Of a DNA stretch of 64,000 bases, positions 42,736 to 51,018 are shown piece by piece. Numbering within the stretch: the stretch's first letter is position 1; the number at the start of each line of letters is the position of its first letter. The position numbers and the translations under genes are program-made. Source of the DNA: Streptomyces radicis (GTDB taxonomy: Bacteria > Actinomycetota > Actinomycetes > Streptomycetales > Streptomycetaceae); NCBI RefSeq assembly GCF_003626575.1, contig NZ_RBDY01000033.1:1-64000 (forward strand), written 5' to 3'. A model generated the notes under the pieces. That model saw nothing but the letters and a program-made list of their open reading frames with translations. It was not told the origin of the DNA and made no database searches.

Positions 42736-44045
42736 CGGGGCTCCACGAAGCGGATGTTGGAGCGCTTCCAGCTCTTCCGTGAGCCGCCGCTCTTGGTGGC
42801 CGCGGGCAGCGTGTTGACGAAGACGACGTCGTCGCAGGTCAGCCCGGTGCGGCGGGCGAAGGCGCCGAGGAACGCGGCGGCCACCGCGTCCTCCCCGGCC
42901 CGGTCGGCGCCGACCTGGCGCTCCAGCAGGACGAGGAGGCGTTCGGCGGCCCGGTCCACCTCGAGCACATAGCCGGTCGCGGTCGTCTCGCCGTAGACGA
43001 CCTCCTCGACCGACCTGGGGTCGAGCGCCGCCCCGCCGATCACCAGGGCGTCGCCCGCGCGCCCGTGCACGGTGAGCGTGGGGGTGGCGAGGCCGCACGC
43101 GCAGCCGTCGGCGACCGCGACCTCGTCGCCGGTGTCGTAGCGCAGCAGGGGGCGCGCGTGGAGGTTGAGCGGCGTCACCACGAGGCGGCCTGACGCTCCC
43201 GCGCGCAACGGGGTCACCCGGCCTTCGGCGTCGGCCAGTTCGCCGTAGTGGGCGGCGGCCAGCAGGTGCAGCCCGTCGGCCCGGCAGGCCGCGGCCAGGG
43301 TCCCGGTCTCGGTGCTGCCGTAGCTGGCGTCGTAGGCCCTGGCGTCCCACCAGGCGCCGAGGCGCTCGCGCATGGCGGGCACGCTGACCTCGCCGAGCAG
43401 CATGAGGGTGGTGACCGAGGCACGCGCCTGCTCCAGCAGGCCGCGCTGCTGGAGCAGGCGCGTGGTCTGGAGGGCCACGCCCGGGGCCAGGAAGAGCGCC
43501 GTCGGGCGGAAGGTGGTGAGCAGCCCGACGAGGCGGTCCCAGTCGGAGATGCCGGTGGCGAACGGGTAGGCGCGGGCGTGCGGCACCCCCAGGTACTCGC
43601 ACACGGACGCCACCAGGTCGCCGACGGGCACGATGTCCGAGGGCAGCAGGCTCAGGACGCGCGGCTCGTCGCCCAGCGGGTCGCGCCAGGCGCCCGCCAC
43701 GGAGACCGCGTTCCACAGGATGTCCTCCGCCAGCCGCGGGGTGGGCGTCGCGGTGCCCGTGGTGCCGGTGGTCTCGTAGTACTTGGCGCTGGCCTGGAGC
43801 GTGGTGGCGACGAAGCTCCACGGGTCGGCCTTGAGGCGCTCCTTGGGGGTGGTGGGCAGCGCGGTGAAGGCGGGCCAGCCGAAGTCGCCGATGTGCAGGT
43901 AGGCGGGGGCGCGGCGGGCCCGGCCCCACGCCTGGGCGATCTTGTCGCGGTAGAAGCCTTCGGCGGGGACGGAGCCGCGGGCGTCGCGGAACTGCCGCTC
44001 GGCCTCGAGGACGGCTTCGAGCCGTTCCTTGGAGTTGACTATCAC
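42732..44045 (-). CDS. PaaK-like acyl-adenylating ligase (second ANL)
   Basis: A 437-aa phenylacetate-CoA-ligase-like enzyme: P-loop YETTGTTGTATPT, YGSTETGTLAA, YDTGDEVAV followed by CACG, and a C-terminal domain ending LPAATKSGGSRKSWKRSN with the probable catalytic Lys. Such enzymes activate aryl or amino acids as adenylates. GTG start 8 nt after the upstream gene; GTGA overlap into the cyclase-repeat gene. Confidence 0.82.
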   Translation of the reverse strand: MIVNSKERLEAVLEAERQFRDARGSVPAEGFYRDKIAQAWGRARRAPAYLHIGDFGWPAFTALPTTPKERLKADPWSFVATTLQASAKYYETTGTTGTATPTPRLAEDILWNAVSVAGAWRDPLGDEPRVLSLLPSDIVPVGDLVASVCEYLGVPHARAYPFATGISDWDRLVGLLTTFRPTALFLAPGVALQTTRLLQQRGLLEQARASVTTLMLLGEVSVPAMRERLGAWWDARAYDASYGSTETGTLAAACRADGLHLLAAAHYGELADAEGRVTPLRAGASGRLVVTPLNLHARPLLRYDTGDEVAVADGCACGLATPTLTVHGRAGDALVIGGAALDPRSVEEVVYGETTATGYVLEVDRAAERLLVLLERQVGADRAGEDAVAAAFLGAFARRTGLTCDDVVFVNTLPAATKSGGSRKSWKRSNIRFVEPR

Positions 44046-44053
44046 TGGATCCC

Positions 44054-45448
44054 TCACTGCTGGCGCGTCGGTCGGACGGCGGAGTGGAAGACGCAGCCCA
44101 CGTGGGAGCCGTCGCCCAGGAAGCGGATGTCCTGCTCGCGGTCGAGCAGCCCCTTGACGAAGCCGCCGCTGAGCCCGGCGGCGGTGACGAACAGGCCCCA
44201 GTGCAGGTAGCACGTGGCCGTGGCGGGCCCGGCGGCGCCCGGCGCGTGGAAGCGCTCGGCGACCGAGTCGGCGCGGCGCTGCACCACGTGGTCGCCCGCG
44301 CAGGCGGCGCGGACCAGCGCGTCCCACGCGTCCTGCTCGGTCAGCCACCCCGCGACGACGCCCCGGCCCGCGTGCCCGATGCTGGGCTTGAGCACCAGCT
44401 CGCCGCGGTGGGCGCGCGCGTACTCGGCCAGCGACCCGCCGCCGGGCGCGGGGGTGGCGTCGGCGCCCCGCATCGAACGGGTCCAGGGCAGGACCCGATC
44501 GACCACCTCGCGCTCGTCGGGGGTGAGCGGGTCCGCCGCGTCGGCGTCGCTGAGCATCGCCAGGCAGAGCTTGGAGCCGAACAGGTCGGCGTTCAACGGG
44601 GAGAACACCCGGGCCGCGCCGTGCGCCACCGCCTGGGCCAGGGGTTCGAGCAGCTCGTCGGCGGCCGGGTCCTCGGCGACGGTCTTGAAGAGGAACGTCC
44701 GGTAGACGACGTCGATCCGCTCGCCGCGCGCGACGAGCCCGCCCGCGCCGAACTCCAGGTCCTTGACGGTGCAGACCACGATCGGGAAGCCGAGCTCGGA
44801 GAGCAGGTCGATGAAGAGGGAGGCGTTCACCGTGACCGGGGAGGTGACCCAGTCGACCAGGGCGATCGTGGGCCGCCGCGCGGCGCGCCAGCCCGCCGTC
44901 TCGAGCAGGGTGGCGGCCATCAGGGGCATCGGGTCGTGGAAGTCGAGCGCGTGCGCGGCGGCGAAGCCGGTGAACCCGGGGTCGCCGAGCACCGCCCTGC
45001 ACAGCTCGCCGAACTCCATCGAGCCGAGCGAGCTGGAGGTGTTGAACTCCACGAGGCGGAAGCCTTCGGGGCCGCGCACCAGGTCGGCGCGGCCCAGCGG
45101 GACCGGCGGGCCCGACAGCTTGCGCAGCGCGACCCGCGCGCTCGGCTGGGTCCAGCCGAGCGCCCGCGCGAAGCTCTCCTGGTCGCCGCCGAAGAGCCGG
45201 TCGGGGAGCGCCTGGAGGGTGCGCAGCAGCAGCGGCAGGTCGTGGTCGAGGCGCCGCGCCTCGTCGGCGTCGAGGATGGCGGGGCGGGAGAGCAGGGGGC
45301 GGGTGAACCAGGAGCGGAAGCGGCGGTAGCCGGGCAGCTCGGGGTCGAGGGGCGGGTGGGCGCCGCCGGTCGTGGCGGCGAGGTAGGCGCGGGTCGGCGC
45401 GTTCTCCGCGATCAGGTCGGCCGGCGCGGCGCCGGTCCCGGCGCTCAC
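44054..45448 (-). CDS. Circularly permuted ATP-grasp-type ligase
   Basis: A 464-aa protein resembling glutathionylspermidine-synthase-like or circularly permuted ATP-grasp ligases: FRLVEFNTSSSLGSMEF (acidic metal/nucleotide site), VVYRTFLFKTV, FSPLNADLFGSKLCLAML, and the phosphate-binding ELVLKPSIGHAGRGVVAGW near the C-terminus. Expected to form an amide from a carboxylate and an amine. GTGA overlap with the preceding ligase gene. Substrates unknown. Confidence 0.72.
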   Translation of the reverse strand: MSAGTGAAPADLIAENAPTRAYLAATTGGAHPPLDPELPGYRRFRSWFTRPLLSRPAILDADEARRLDHDLPLLLRTLQALPDRLFGGDQESFARALGWTQPSARVALRKLSGPPVPLGRADLVRGPEGFRLVEFNTSSSLGSMEFGELCRAVLGDPGFTGFAAAHALDFHDPMPLMAATLLETAGWRAARRPTIALVDWVTSPVTVNASLFIDLLSELGFPIVVCTVKDLEFGAGGLVARGERIDVVYRTFLFKTVAEDPAADELLEPLAQAVAHGAARVFSPLNADLFGSKLCLAMLSDADAADPLTPDEREVVDRVLPWTRSMRGADATPAPGGGSLAEYARAHRGELVLKPSIGHAGRGVVAGWLTEQDAWDALVRAACAGDHVVQRRADSVAERFHAPGAAGPATATCYLHWGLFVTAAGLSGGFVKGLLDREQDIRFLGDGSHVGCVFHSAVRPTRQQ

Positions 45449-46590
45449 GCCGCGCCCCCGACCACCGCGGCGAGGTCGTCGGCCGACCGCCACAGCACCG
45501 GAAGCACCTTGAGGGTGCGGGGGCTCCGCTCCACGTCGTCCGCGTGCTCGACGGTGAACGCCTCGGGCGTGTGCCGGTCGCACAGGTCCAGGTCCTCCAT
45601 GGCGCGGACGAGCGCCGCCCTGACGGCCGCGGCGTCGCCGTTGGGCCCGGTGTAGCGCAGCCGCATCCCCACGACGGCCGAGGGCACCTCGGGGTCGCGG
45701 TAGAGCAGGAGCTGGGTGTCGCGCACGCCGTCGAGGCGCGAGGCGCGGGCGTGCACCTCGCCGATGGAGACCATGCCGCCGTAGAGCTTGACGTTGTCGT
45801 CGGCGCGGCTGACCACCTCGAAGGCGTCGGCCGCGCCGCAGGGGCACTCGGCCGCGCGCAGCCGGTCGCCGAGCCTGAACCGCCGCGCTGGGGTGGGCCA
45901 CCCTTCGCCGACGCGGGTCAGCAGCGCGCCCTCGTCCCTCGGCTCGACGAGCTGTCCCGGCAGCAGGTGCAGGGCGCCGAGGCGGCAGTCGGGCGTGCTG
46001 GTCCCGATGACGAACGTCTCGATCGAGCCGTAGTTCCCCCACAGGCCCGCCTCGGGGAAGGCCGCCTTCAGCGTGGCGACCCTGGCCCCGGTCATCGGCT
46101 CGCCCGACCAGATCACCGCGCGGACCGGCAGCCGCAGCCCGGCGGCGGCCGCGGTCTCGGCGAAGCGGGCCAGCACGTTGGGGGCGCCCGCGAGCGCGTT
46201 GACGCCCATGTCGACGATCACGTCGACCCACTGGCGGAACTCCTCGGGGTGGAGCGCGCCCATGGGCGCCACGGTGGCGTGGCAGGCCGTGGCGAGGGCG
46301 TTGTAGAAGTAGTGGGCGCCCCACATCTTGCCGGTGGAGAAGAGGTTGAGCAGGCAGTCCCCGGGGCCGAGCGGCCGCCAGTGCGCCACCACCTTGGGAA
46401 CGCCGAGGTCGGGGGCCATGACGGTGAGCTTGGGGTCCCCGCTGGTGCCGCCGCTCGCCACGAAGACCCCGCCGGCGGAGCGGGCCCGCTCCTCGGTGGC
46501 CGCCCTCAGGTCCGCGTGGCTCCAGGGCGCGGGCCTGTCCACGTCGGCCAGGACGTCGGGGGTCCCGACCGAACCGATACGCGTGCTCAT
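45445..46590 (-). CDS. PaaK-like acyl-adenylating ligase (first ANL)
   Basis: A 381-aa ANL enzyme with P-loop FVASGGTSGDPKLTV, YGSIETFVIGTS, the GDRLRAAECPCG segment whose Cys residues recall the zinc-binding insert of some PaaK relatives, and a C-terminal RADDNVKLYGGMVS hinge. It is shorter than PaaK (~430 aa) at the N-terminus. ATG start by ATGA overlap with the first ATP-grasp gene, and GTGA overlap into the second. Confidence 0.82.
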   Translation of the reverse strand: MSTRIGSVGTPDVLADVDRPAPWSHADLRAATEERARSAGGVFVASGGTSGDPKLTVMAPDLGVPKVVAHWRPLGPGDCLLNLFSTGKMWGAHYFYNALATACHATVAPMGALHPEEFRQWVDVIVDMGVNALAGAPNVLARFAETAAAAGLRLPVRAVIWSGEPMTGARVATLKAAFPEAGLWGNYGSIETFVIGTSTPDCRLGALHLLPGQLVEPRDEGALLTRVGEGWPTPARRFRLGDRLRAAECPCGAADAFEVVSRADDNVKLYGGMVSIGEVHARASRLDGVRDTQLLLYRDPEVPSAVVGMRLRYTGPNGDAAAVRAALVRAMEDLDLCDRHTPEAFTVEHADDVERSPRTLKVLPVLWRSADDLAAVVGGAA

Positions 46591-47624
46591 CGCTCGTGCC
46601 TTCCTGTGGGTGCCAACCGCCGCTGTGCCGCGCCGGGTTCGCCGGACCGGTGCCGATGGGCCCGCAGGCGCGCCGCGTACGCGAGGAAGCGCCCGCCGAC
46701 CACGCGCCTGACGGCCTGGGGGGAGTCGAAGAGGGCGGACACCGCGCCGTCGAGCTCCAGCTCGGACAGCCACAGCTCGCCCGACGGGGTGCGCAGCAGG
46801 TCGACGCACACATAGGGCAGGTCGAACCGCCGGTGGACCAGCTCGACCAGCTCGCGCACGCCGGGCTCGACCGCGGTGCGCACCCTGACCGAGCCGCCGC
46901 GGCTGACGTTGGCCACGTGCGAGTCGCCGCCGCCGACGCGGTCGTACAGGGCGACGATCTCGCCCTCGACCGCGACGACCCGCAGGTCGGTGACCCGGTC
47001 GCCGAGCGAGGGCTGGACGAGCATGGCGGCGCCGCTGCCGGAGGCCAGGCCGAGCACCGCGTCGAGGGTGGCCCGGTCGGGGCAGCGGACGCAGCCGAGG
47101 CCACGCCCCCAGGAGGCGGGCTTGACGAAGACCGGGAACCACGCGTCGGGGACCAGCGCCTGGTAGTCCACGCGCGCCAGGTCACGCCCCGTGGTGATCC
47201 TGACGGAGGGGATGAGCGGGATCGGGGAGTCGGCGAGGGCCTCGGCGGTGGCGAACTTGTCGTTGAACAGCAGCGCGGCCGAGAGGGGAATGGCCGGCCA
47301 GAAGCCCATCTCGCGCAGCGAGCAGACGAGCGTGAGACTCGTCCACAGGTCGACGTCGAGGGCGGGTTCCGAGCGGATGTCGTGGACGATGACATCGCGT
47401 TCCCTGCACAGCGGCTCGCCATTCCAGAGGGCTTTTCCTCCGGCGAGGACGATGTGCTCGGGATTGGCCACGCCGAATCCGAGACCGACCTCATCGGCGG
47501 CCCTCAGGTAAACGGGCCAGAACTCGTCGCGCTCCCATTCGCCCGCGGCCCGTGAACCGCGGTCGGGGAAAATGTAGAGAATACGTTGCGCGGGATTGCC
47601 GCGTGTTGCCGCCGAAGGTGTCAT
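46587..47624 (-). CDS. ATP-grasp ligase, RimK-like (first of the operon)
   Basis: A 345-aa enzyme with a RimK/glutathione-synthetase layout: N-terminal domain (RILYIFPDRGSRAAGEW), lid LLFNDKFATAEAL, nucleotide-binding FPVFVKPASWGRGLGCVR, and the metal-binding end YVCVDLLRTPSGELWLSELELDG. Likely joins a carboxylate to an amine or amino acid. Begins 1 nt after the SDR gene and ends in the ATGA of the next. Confidence 0.82.
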   Translation of the reverse strand: MTPSAATRGNPAQRILYIFPDRGSRAAGEWERDEFWPVYLRAADEVGLGFGVANPEHIVLAGGKALWNGEPLCRERDVIVHDIRSEPALDVDLWTSLTLVCSLREMGFWPAIPLSAALLFNDKFATAEALADSPIPLIPSVRITTGRDLARVDYQALVPDAWFPVFVKPASWGRGLGCVRCPDRATLDAVLGLASGSGAAMLVQPSLGDRVTDLRVVAVEGEIVALYDRVGGGDSHVANVSRGGSVRVRTAVEPGVRELVELVHRRFDLPYVCVDLLRTPSGELWLSELELDGAVSALFDSPQAVRRVVGGRFLAYAARLRAHRHRSGEPGAAQRRLAPTGRHER

Positions 47625-47625
47625 C

Positions 47626-48354
47626 TCAACGGCCCAGCAGGGCCCCGCCGTTCACGCCGAGCACCTGCCCGGTGATCCAGGAGGCGTCCGGTGAGGCGAG
47701 GAAGTGGACGGCCCCCGCGATGTCATCGGGCGTCCCGGCCCGGCCGAGCAGGGTCTGGCCGACGAGCGCGTCGTGGCGCGCGGAGCGGCCCCGCGCGTTG
47801 AAGAACTCGGTGTCCTGCACATATCCGGGCGACACGGTGTTGACGGTGATTCCCTCACCGCCGCCCCTGGCGGCGAGGTCGTAACCCCAGGCGATCATCC
47901 CGGCCTTGGCCGCGGCGTAGGCGTCGCCGCCGCCCCGCTGACCGGCGATCGAGCTGATGTTGACCACGCGCCCGCCGGGGCGGCGCACCGCGGGCCACAC
48001 GGCCTCGGTGAGCATCATGGCGGACAGGAGGTTGCGCTCCACCGTCCGCCGGAAGCCGTCGAACGCCCCGGCCAGGCCCGGCTCCTCGTCGCGCACGATG
48101 CCGCCCGCGTTGTTGACCAGGACGTCGACCGTGCGCTCGCCCAGCCGCTTGCCGACCTCGATCACCTGGTCGGTGTCCGTCAGGTCGACGGGAACGGGGT
48201 GGATCGCGGCCTCGGGGCGCGCCGCCGCGACCGCGTCGAGCGGCTCGGGGCGCCGCCCCAGGACGAAGACCTCGTCGCCCCCCGCGGCGAACCTCTCGGC
48301 GATGGAACGGCCTATCCCCGTTCCGCCTCCACTGACCACCACGACCCTGGACAC
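47626..48354 (-). CDS. Short-chain dehydrogenase/reductase, first gene of the ATP-grasp operon
   Basis: A 242-aa SDR with cofactor motif GGGTGIG, NNAG, catalytic Ser in ISSIAGQ and YAAAK (Tyr-x3-Lys), close to FabG-type reductases. The GTG at 48354 follows AAGGGGG and starts the Rossmann strand directly; the longer in-frame start at 48447 adds unrelated residues. Promoter-proximal, about 280 nt from the divergent SARP gene. A TAGGGT -10-like hexamer is at 48460-48465. Confidence 0.88.
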   Translation of the reverse strand: MSRVVVVSGGGTGIGRSIAERFAAGGDEVFVLGRRPEPLDAVAAARPEAAIHPVPVDLTDTDQVIEVGKRLGERTVDVLVNNAGGIVRDEEPGLAGAFDGFRRTVERNLLSAMMLTEAVWPAVRRPGGRVVNISSIAGQRGGGDAYAAAKAGMIAWGYDLAARGGGEGITVNTVSPGYVQDTEFFNARGRSARHDALVGQTLLGRAGTPDDIAGAVHFLASPDASWITGQVLGVNGGALLGR

Positions 48355-48585
48355 AGGAACCCCCTTCGCCGTCACACACCCGCGGCGCGTTTCCCCGTCC
48401 GCACCGGCGGAGCCGCGCGGACGACGACGCACGGGCGCGTTCGCCATTGATCGACGGCAACCCTAGGCGTGGCGGCTACCCATATCCTTCCCATCGGCTT
48501 CTCGTCGGCCCGGCCTTCGCCGAAGTCGCGCCCGCCCGTGGGCGCGTGGCTCTCTCTCCGGCAACGCCCCTGACGCACGGCGGAC

Positions 48586-48614
48586 TTGTAGCGTTCCCCG
48601 AGCGCGGATAAAGT
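48586..48614 (+). promoter_or_regulatory. Putative promoter of the SARP regulator gene
   Basis: TTGTAG (48586-48591), 17 bp, TAAAGT (48609-48614), placing the transcript start near 48621, ~11 nt before the ATG at 48632. The region 48355-48631 between SDR and SARP must also hold the operon promoter; no convincing SARP heptamer repeat was found by eye. Confidence 0.5.
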
Positions 48615-48631
48615 GGCGGCTCGGCGGATCC

Positions 48632-50869
48632 ATGAAGATTGTCGGCACGGAATTTCCCGGAAGTCCCCAGGAAGTCCCCGTGCCCCCGGCCGGAATCGAG
48701 ATGACCAGAGACAGATTGAGCTTCCGGGTCCTCGGCCCCATCGAGGTGCGCCGAGGGGGCGCCGTCGTCAGGCTCAGCGGCAGGAAGGTCAGGTCCGTCC
48801 TCGCGGCGCTCCTGCTCCGCGCCGACCGCGTCGTCCCCGCCGAGCACCTGGTGGCCGTGCTGTGGGGCGAGGACCCGCCGCCGACGGCCATGTCGCAGGT
48901 GCACAAGTACGTCTCGCAGTTGCGCGCCAGGCTCGGCCACGACCGCATCGCGCGGCGGGGCGGCGGCTATCTGCTGCCGTTACGCCAACACGAGTCGGAT
49001 CTCGCGGAGTTCGACCGGCTGACCGCGGCGGCCAGGTCGGCGCTCGCGGCCGGGCGGCGCGCCGAGGCCGTCAGGATCCTGGGCACCGCCCTGGCGCTGT
49101 GGCGGGGGCGGCCGCTGGCGGACGGCACGGATGAGCTGGTCAGGAGCGAGGCCCCGGCCCTTGAGGAGCGGAGGGTCGACGCGTTCCTCAGGAAGGCCGA
49201 GGCCGAGCTCGCCCTCGGGCGGTGCGCCGAGCTCGTGGGCGAGCTGCGGACGTTCGTCGCCGAGCACCCCCTGAGCGAGCAGCTGCGCGCCCTGCTGATG
49301 CTGGCGCTCTACCGGTCGGGGCGCGTCGCCGAGGCCCTGAGCACCTACCGCGAGGGGCGGGAGCTGCTGGCCGACGAGCTGGGCCTCGACCCGGGCCCCG
49401 ACCTGCGGCGGCTGCACGAGGCGATCCTGACGAGGGAGCCCTGGCTCGACGTCCACGACGGCGCGCCCGAGCCCCGCCGCGCCGCGCCGCCCACCTCGCA
49501 ACTCCCCGCGGGCATCGCCGACTTCACGGGCCGGGCCGCCCAGCTCACGCGGATCGGGGACGTGCTCACCACGGGGCAAGGCGACGCGCCCCCGCTCCTG
49601 GTCGTCTCTGGCATGCCGGGGGTGGGGAAGTCCACGCTCGCGGTGCACGCCGCGCGGCATGTCGCCGAGGCGTTCCCCGACGGACACCTCTACGCCCGGC
49701 TGCGCGACGACGAGGGCGGGCCCGTTGCGCCGCTCGCCGTCCTGCGCCGCTTCCTGCGCGCGCTCGACGTCCCCGACGACGCCGTCCCCGACGACGCCGT
49801 CGAGTGCGGCGACCTCTTCCGCGCCGGGTGCGCGGGCCGACGCCTGCTGATCGTCCTCGACGACGCGGTCGACGAGGCCCAGGTCCGCCCGCTGCTGCCG
49901 AGCCATTCCGGCAACGCGACGCTGGTCACCAGCAGGCGCCGCCTCGCCGGGCTCGAGGCCGCCCACCACCTCACGCTCGACGCGTTCGACGCCGACGACG
50001 CCGTGGTCTTCTTCGAACGCGCCATGCCCGCGGGCCAGCGCGCCGACCGGCACGGCGCGATCCGCGAGATCACCGCCCTGTGCGGGCGGCTGCCCCTGGC
50101 CCTGCGGATCGCCGCGGCCCGCTTCGCCCAGCAGACCAGCGGTGACCTGATGCGGTTCACCCGGCGGCTCGCGGAGGAGCGGCGGCGCCTTGACGTCCTC
50201 CAGGCCGGGGACCTCGGGGTCCGCGCCACCCTCGCCACCGGCTACCGCGACCTGGCGCCGCGCGAGCGGCGGACGTTCGCCCTCCTCGGGCTCGTGCGCG
50301 CGCCCGACTTCGCGTCCTGGGTCGCCGCGCCCCTGCTCGACGTCGATCCGGGCGAGGCGGAGGAACGGGTCGAGCGCCTGGTCGACGCCCACCTCATCGC
50401 CATCGCGGGCTGGGACCACGCCGGACACCCCCGCTACCGCCACCACCCGCTGGCGCGCCTGTACGCCAGGGAGCGGGCCGAGGCCGAGCTCCCCGCGGCG
50501 GAGCGCCGCTCGGCCGTGCTGCGGGCGTTGGAGGCGTGGCTCGCGCTGGCCACCGAGGCGGGGGCGCGGCTGCACGGGGCCGCGCGCGGGACGCGGTTCG
50601 CCGCCGATCCGCACGAGCTGATCGACGCGCCGCTCGCGTGGTTCCACACGGAGCGGGCGGCGCTCAGCGCGGCCGTCGACCACGCGTGGGACGAGGGGCA
50701 CGAGGGCCTGGCGATGAGCCTCGCGGCGAGCATCGGCGACCTGCTGCGCCCGCCGCGCCTCGGCGAGGGAGCCGCGGCGGTGCCGGTGGCCGTCGGCGCG
50801 CCGTCGGGCGCGTTCGACGAGACGCTGTGCCACCTCCTGCGCGACGCCGAGGGACACCGCGGGGTCTGA
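48632..50869 (+). CDS. SARP-family regulator with NB-ARC ATPase, TTA codon, no TPR tail
   Basis: A 745-aa AfsR-like activator. Residues ~30-110 are an OmpR-type winged helix (FRVLGPIEVRRGG), ~120-265 the bacterial activation domain (ALYRSGRVAEALSTYREGRELLADELG), ~300-600 an NB-ARC ATPase with P-loop GMPGVGKST and LIVLDDAVD. AfsR-class proteins usually continue into TPR repeats; here the protein stops soon after the winged-helix part. A TTA Leu codon at 48980-48982 (residue 117) implies dependence on bldA tRNA. Start could also be ATG 48701. Divergent from the ATP-grasp operon, its likely target. Confidence 0.88.
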   Translation: MKIVGTEFPGSPQEVPVPPAGIEMTRDRLSFRVLGPIEVRRGGAVVRLSGRKVRSVLAALLLRADRVVPAEHLVAVLWGEDPPPTAMSQVHKYVSQLRARLGHDRIARRGGGYLLPLRQHESDLAEFDRLTAAARSALAAGRRAEAVRILGTALALWRGRPLADGTDELVRSEAPALEERRVDAFLRKAEAELALGRCAELVGELRTFVAEHPLSEQLRALLMLALYRSGRVAEALSTYREGRELLADELGLDPGPDLRRLHEAILTREPWLDVHDGAPEPRRAAPPTSQLPAGIADFTGRAAQLTRIGDVLTTGQGDAPPLLVVSGMPGVGKSTLAVHAARHVAEAFPDGHLYARLRDDEGGPVAPLAVLRRFLRALDVPDDAVPDDAVECGDLFRAGCAGRRLLIVLDDAVDEAQVRPLLPSHSGNATLVTSRRRLAGLEAAHHLTLDAFDADDAVVFFERAMPAGQRADRHGAIREITALCGRLPLALRIAAARFAQQTSGDLMRFTRRLAEERRRLDVLQAGDLGVRATLATGYRDLAPRERRTFALLGLVRAPDFASWVAAPLLDVDPGEAEERVERLVDAHLIAIAGWDHAGHPRYRHHPLARLYARERAEAELPAAERRSAVLRALEAWLALATEAGARLHGAARGTRFAADPHELIDAPLAWFHTERAALSAAVDHAWDEGHEGLAMSLAASIGDLLRPPRLGEGAAAVPVAVGAPSGAFDETLCHLLRDAEGHRGV

Positions 50870-50925
50870 GCCTTCGGGGCGGGAGCCTTGGCGCGCAACG
50901 CCCCGCCGCCGCAATTCCCGGCCTG

Positions 50926-50976
50926 TTGACGCGCGTGGAAAGCAGATGACATCGTTCCCATCTGGGATCGATCCCA
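50926..50976 (+). promoter_or_regulatory. Promoter-operator module A of the oligosaccharide operon
   Basis: TTGACG (50926-50931), 18 bp, CATCGT (50950-50955), followed by the perfect 14-bp palindrome TGGGATCGATCCCA (50963-50976). It precedes the double-MBL gene. The same arrangement recurs at 55882-55931, which identifies the operator of the LacI protein encoded between them. Confidence 0.75.
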
Positions 50977-51018
50977 TAACGGTGACCGACCCCGGAGTGC
51001 CAAGGGAGGGGCCTTTCC

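Noticed and set aside
50875..50920. Possible terminator after the SARP gene (CGGGGCG with CGCCCCG)
   Set aside because: Only a 7-bp stem with a long loop and no U-tract; too weak to annotate.
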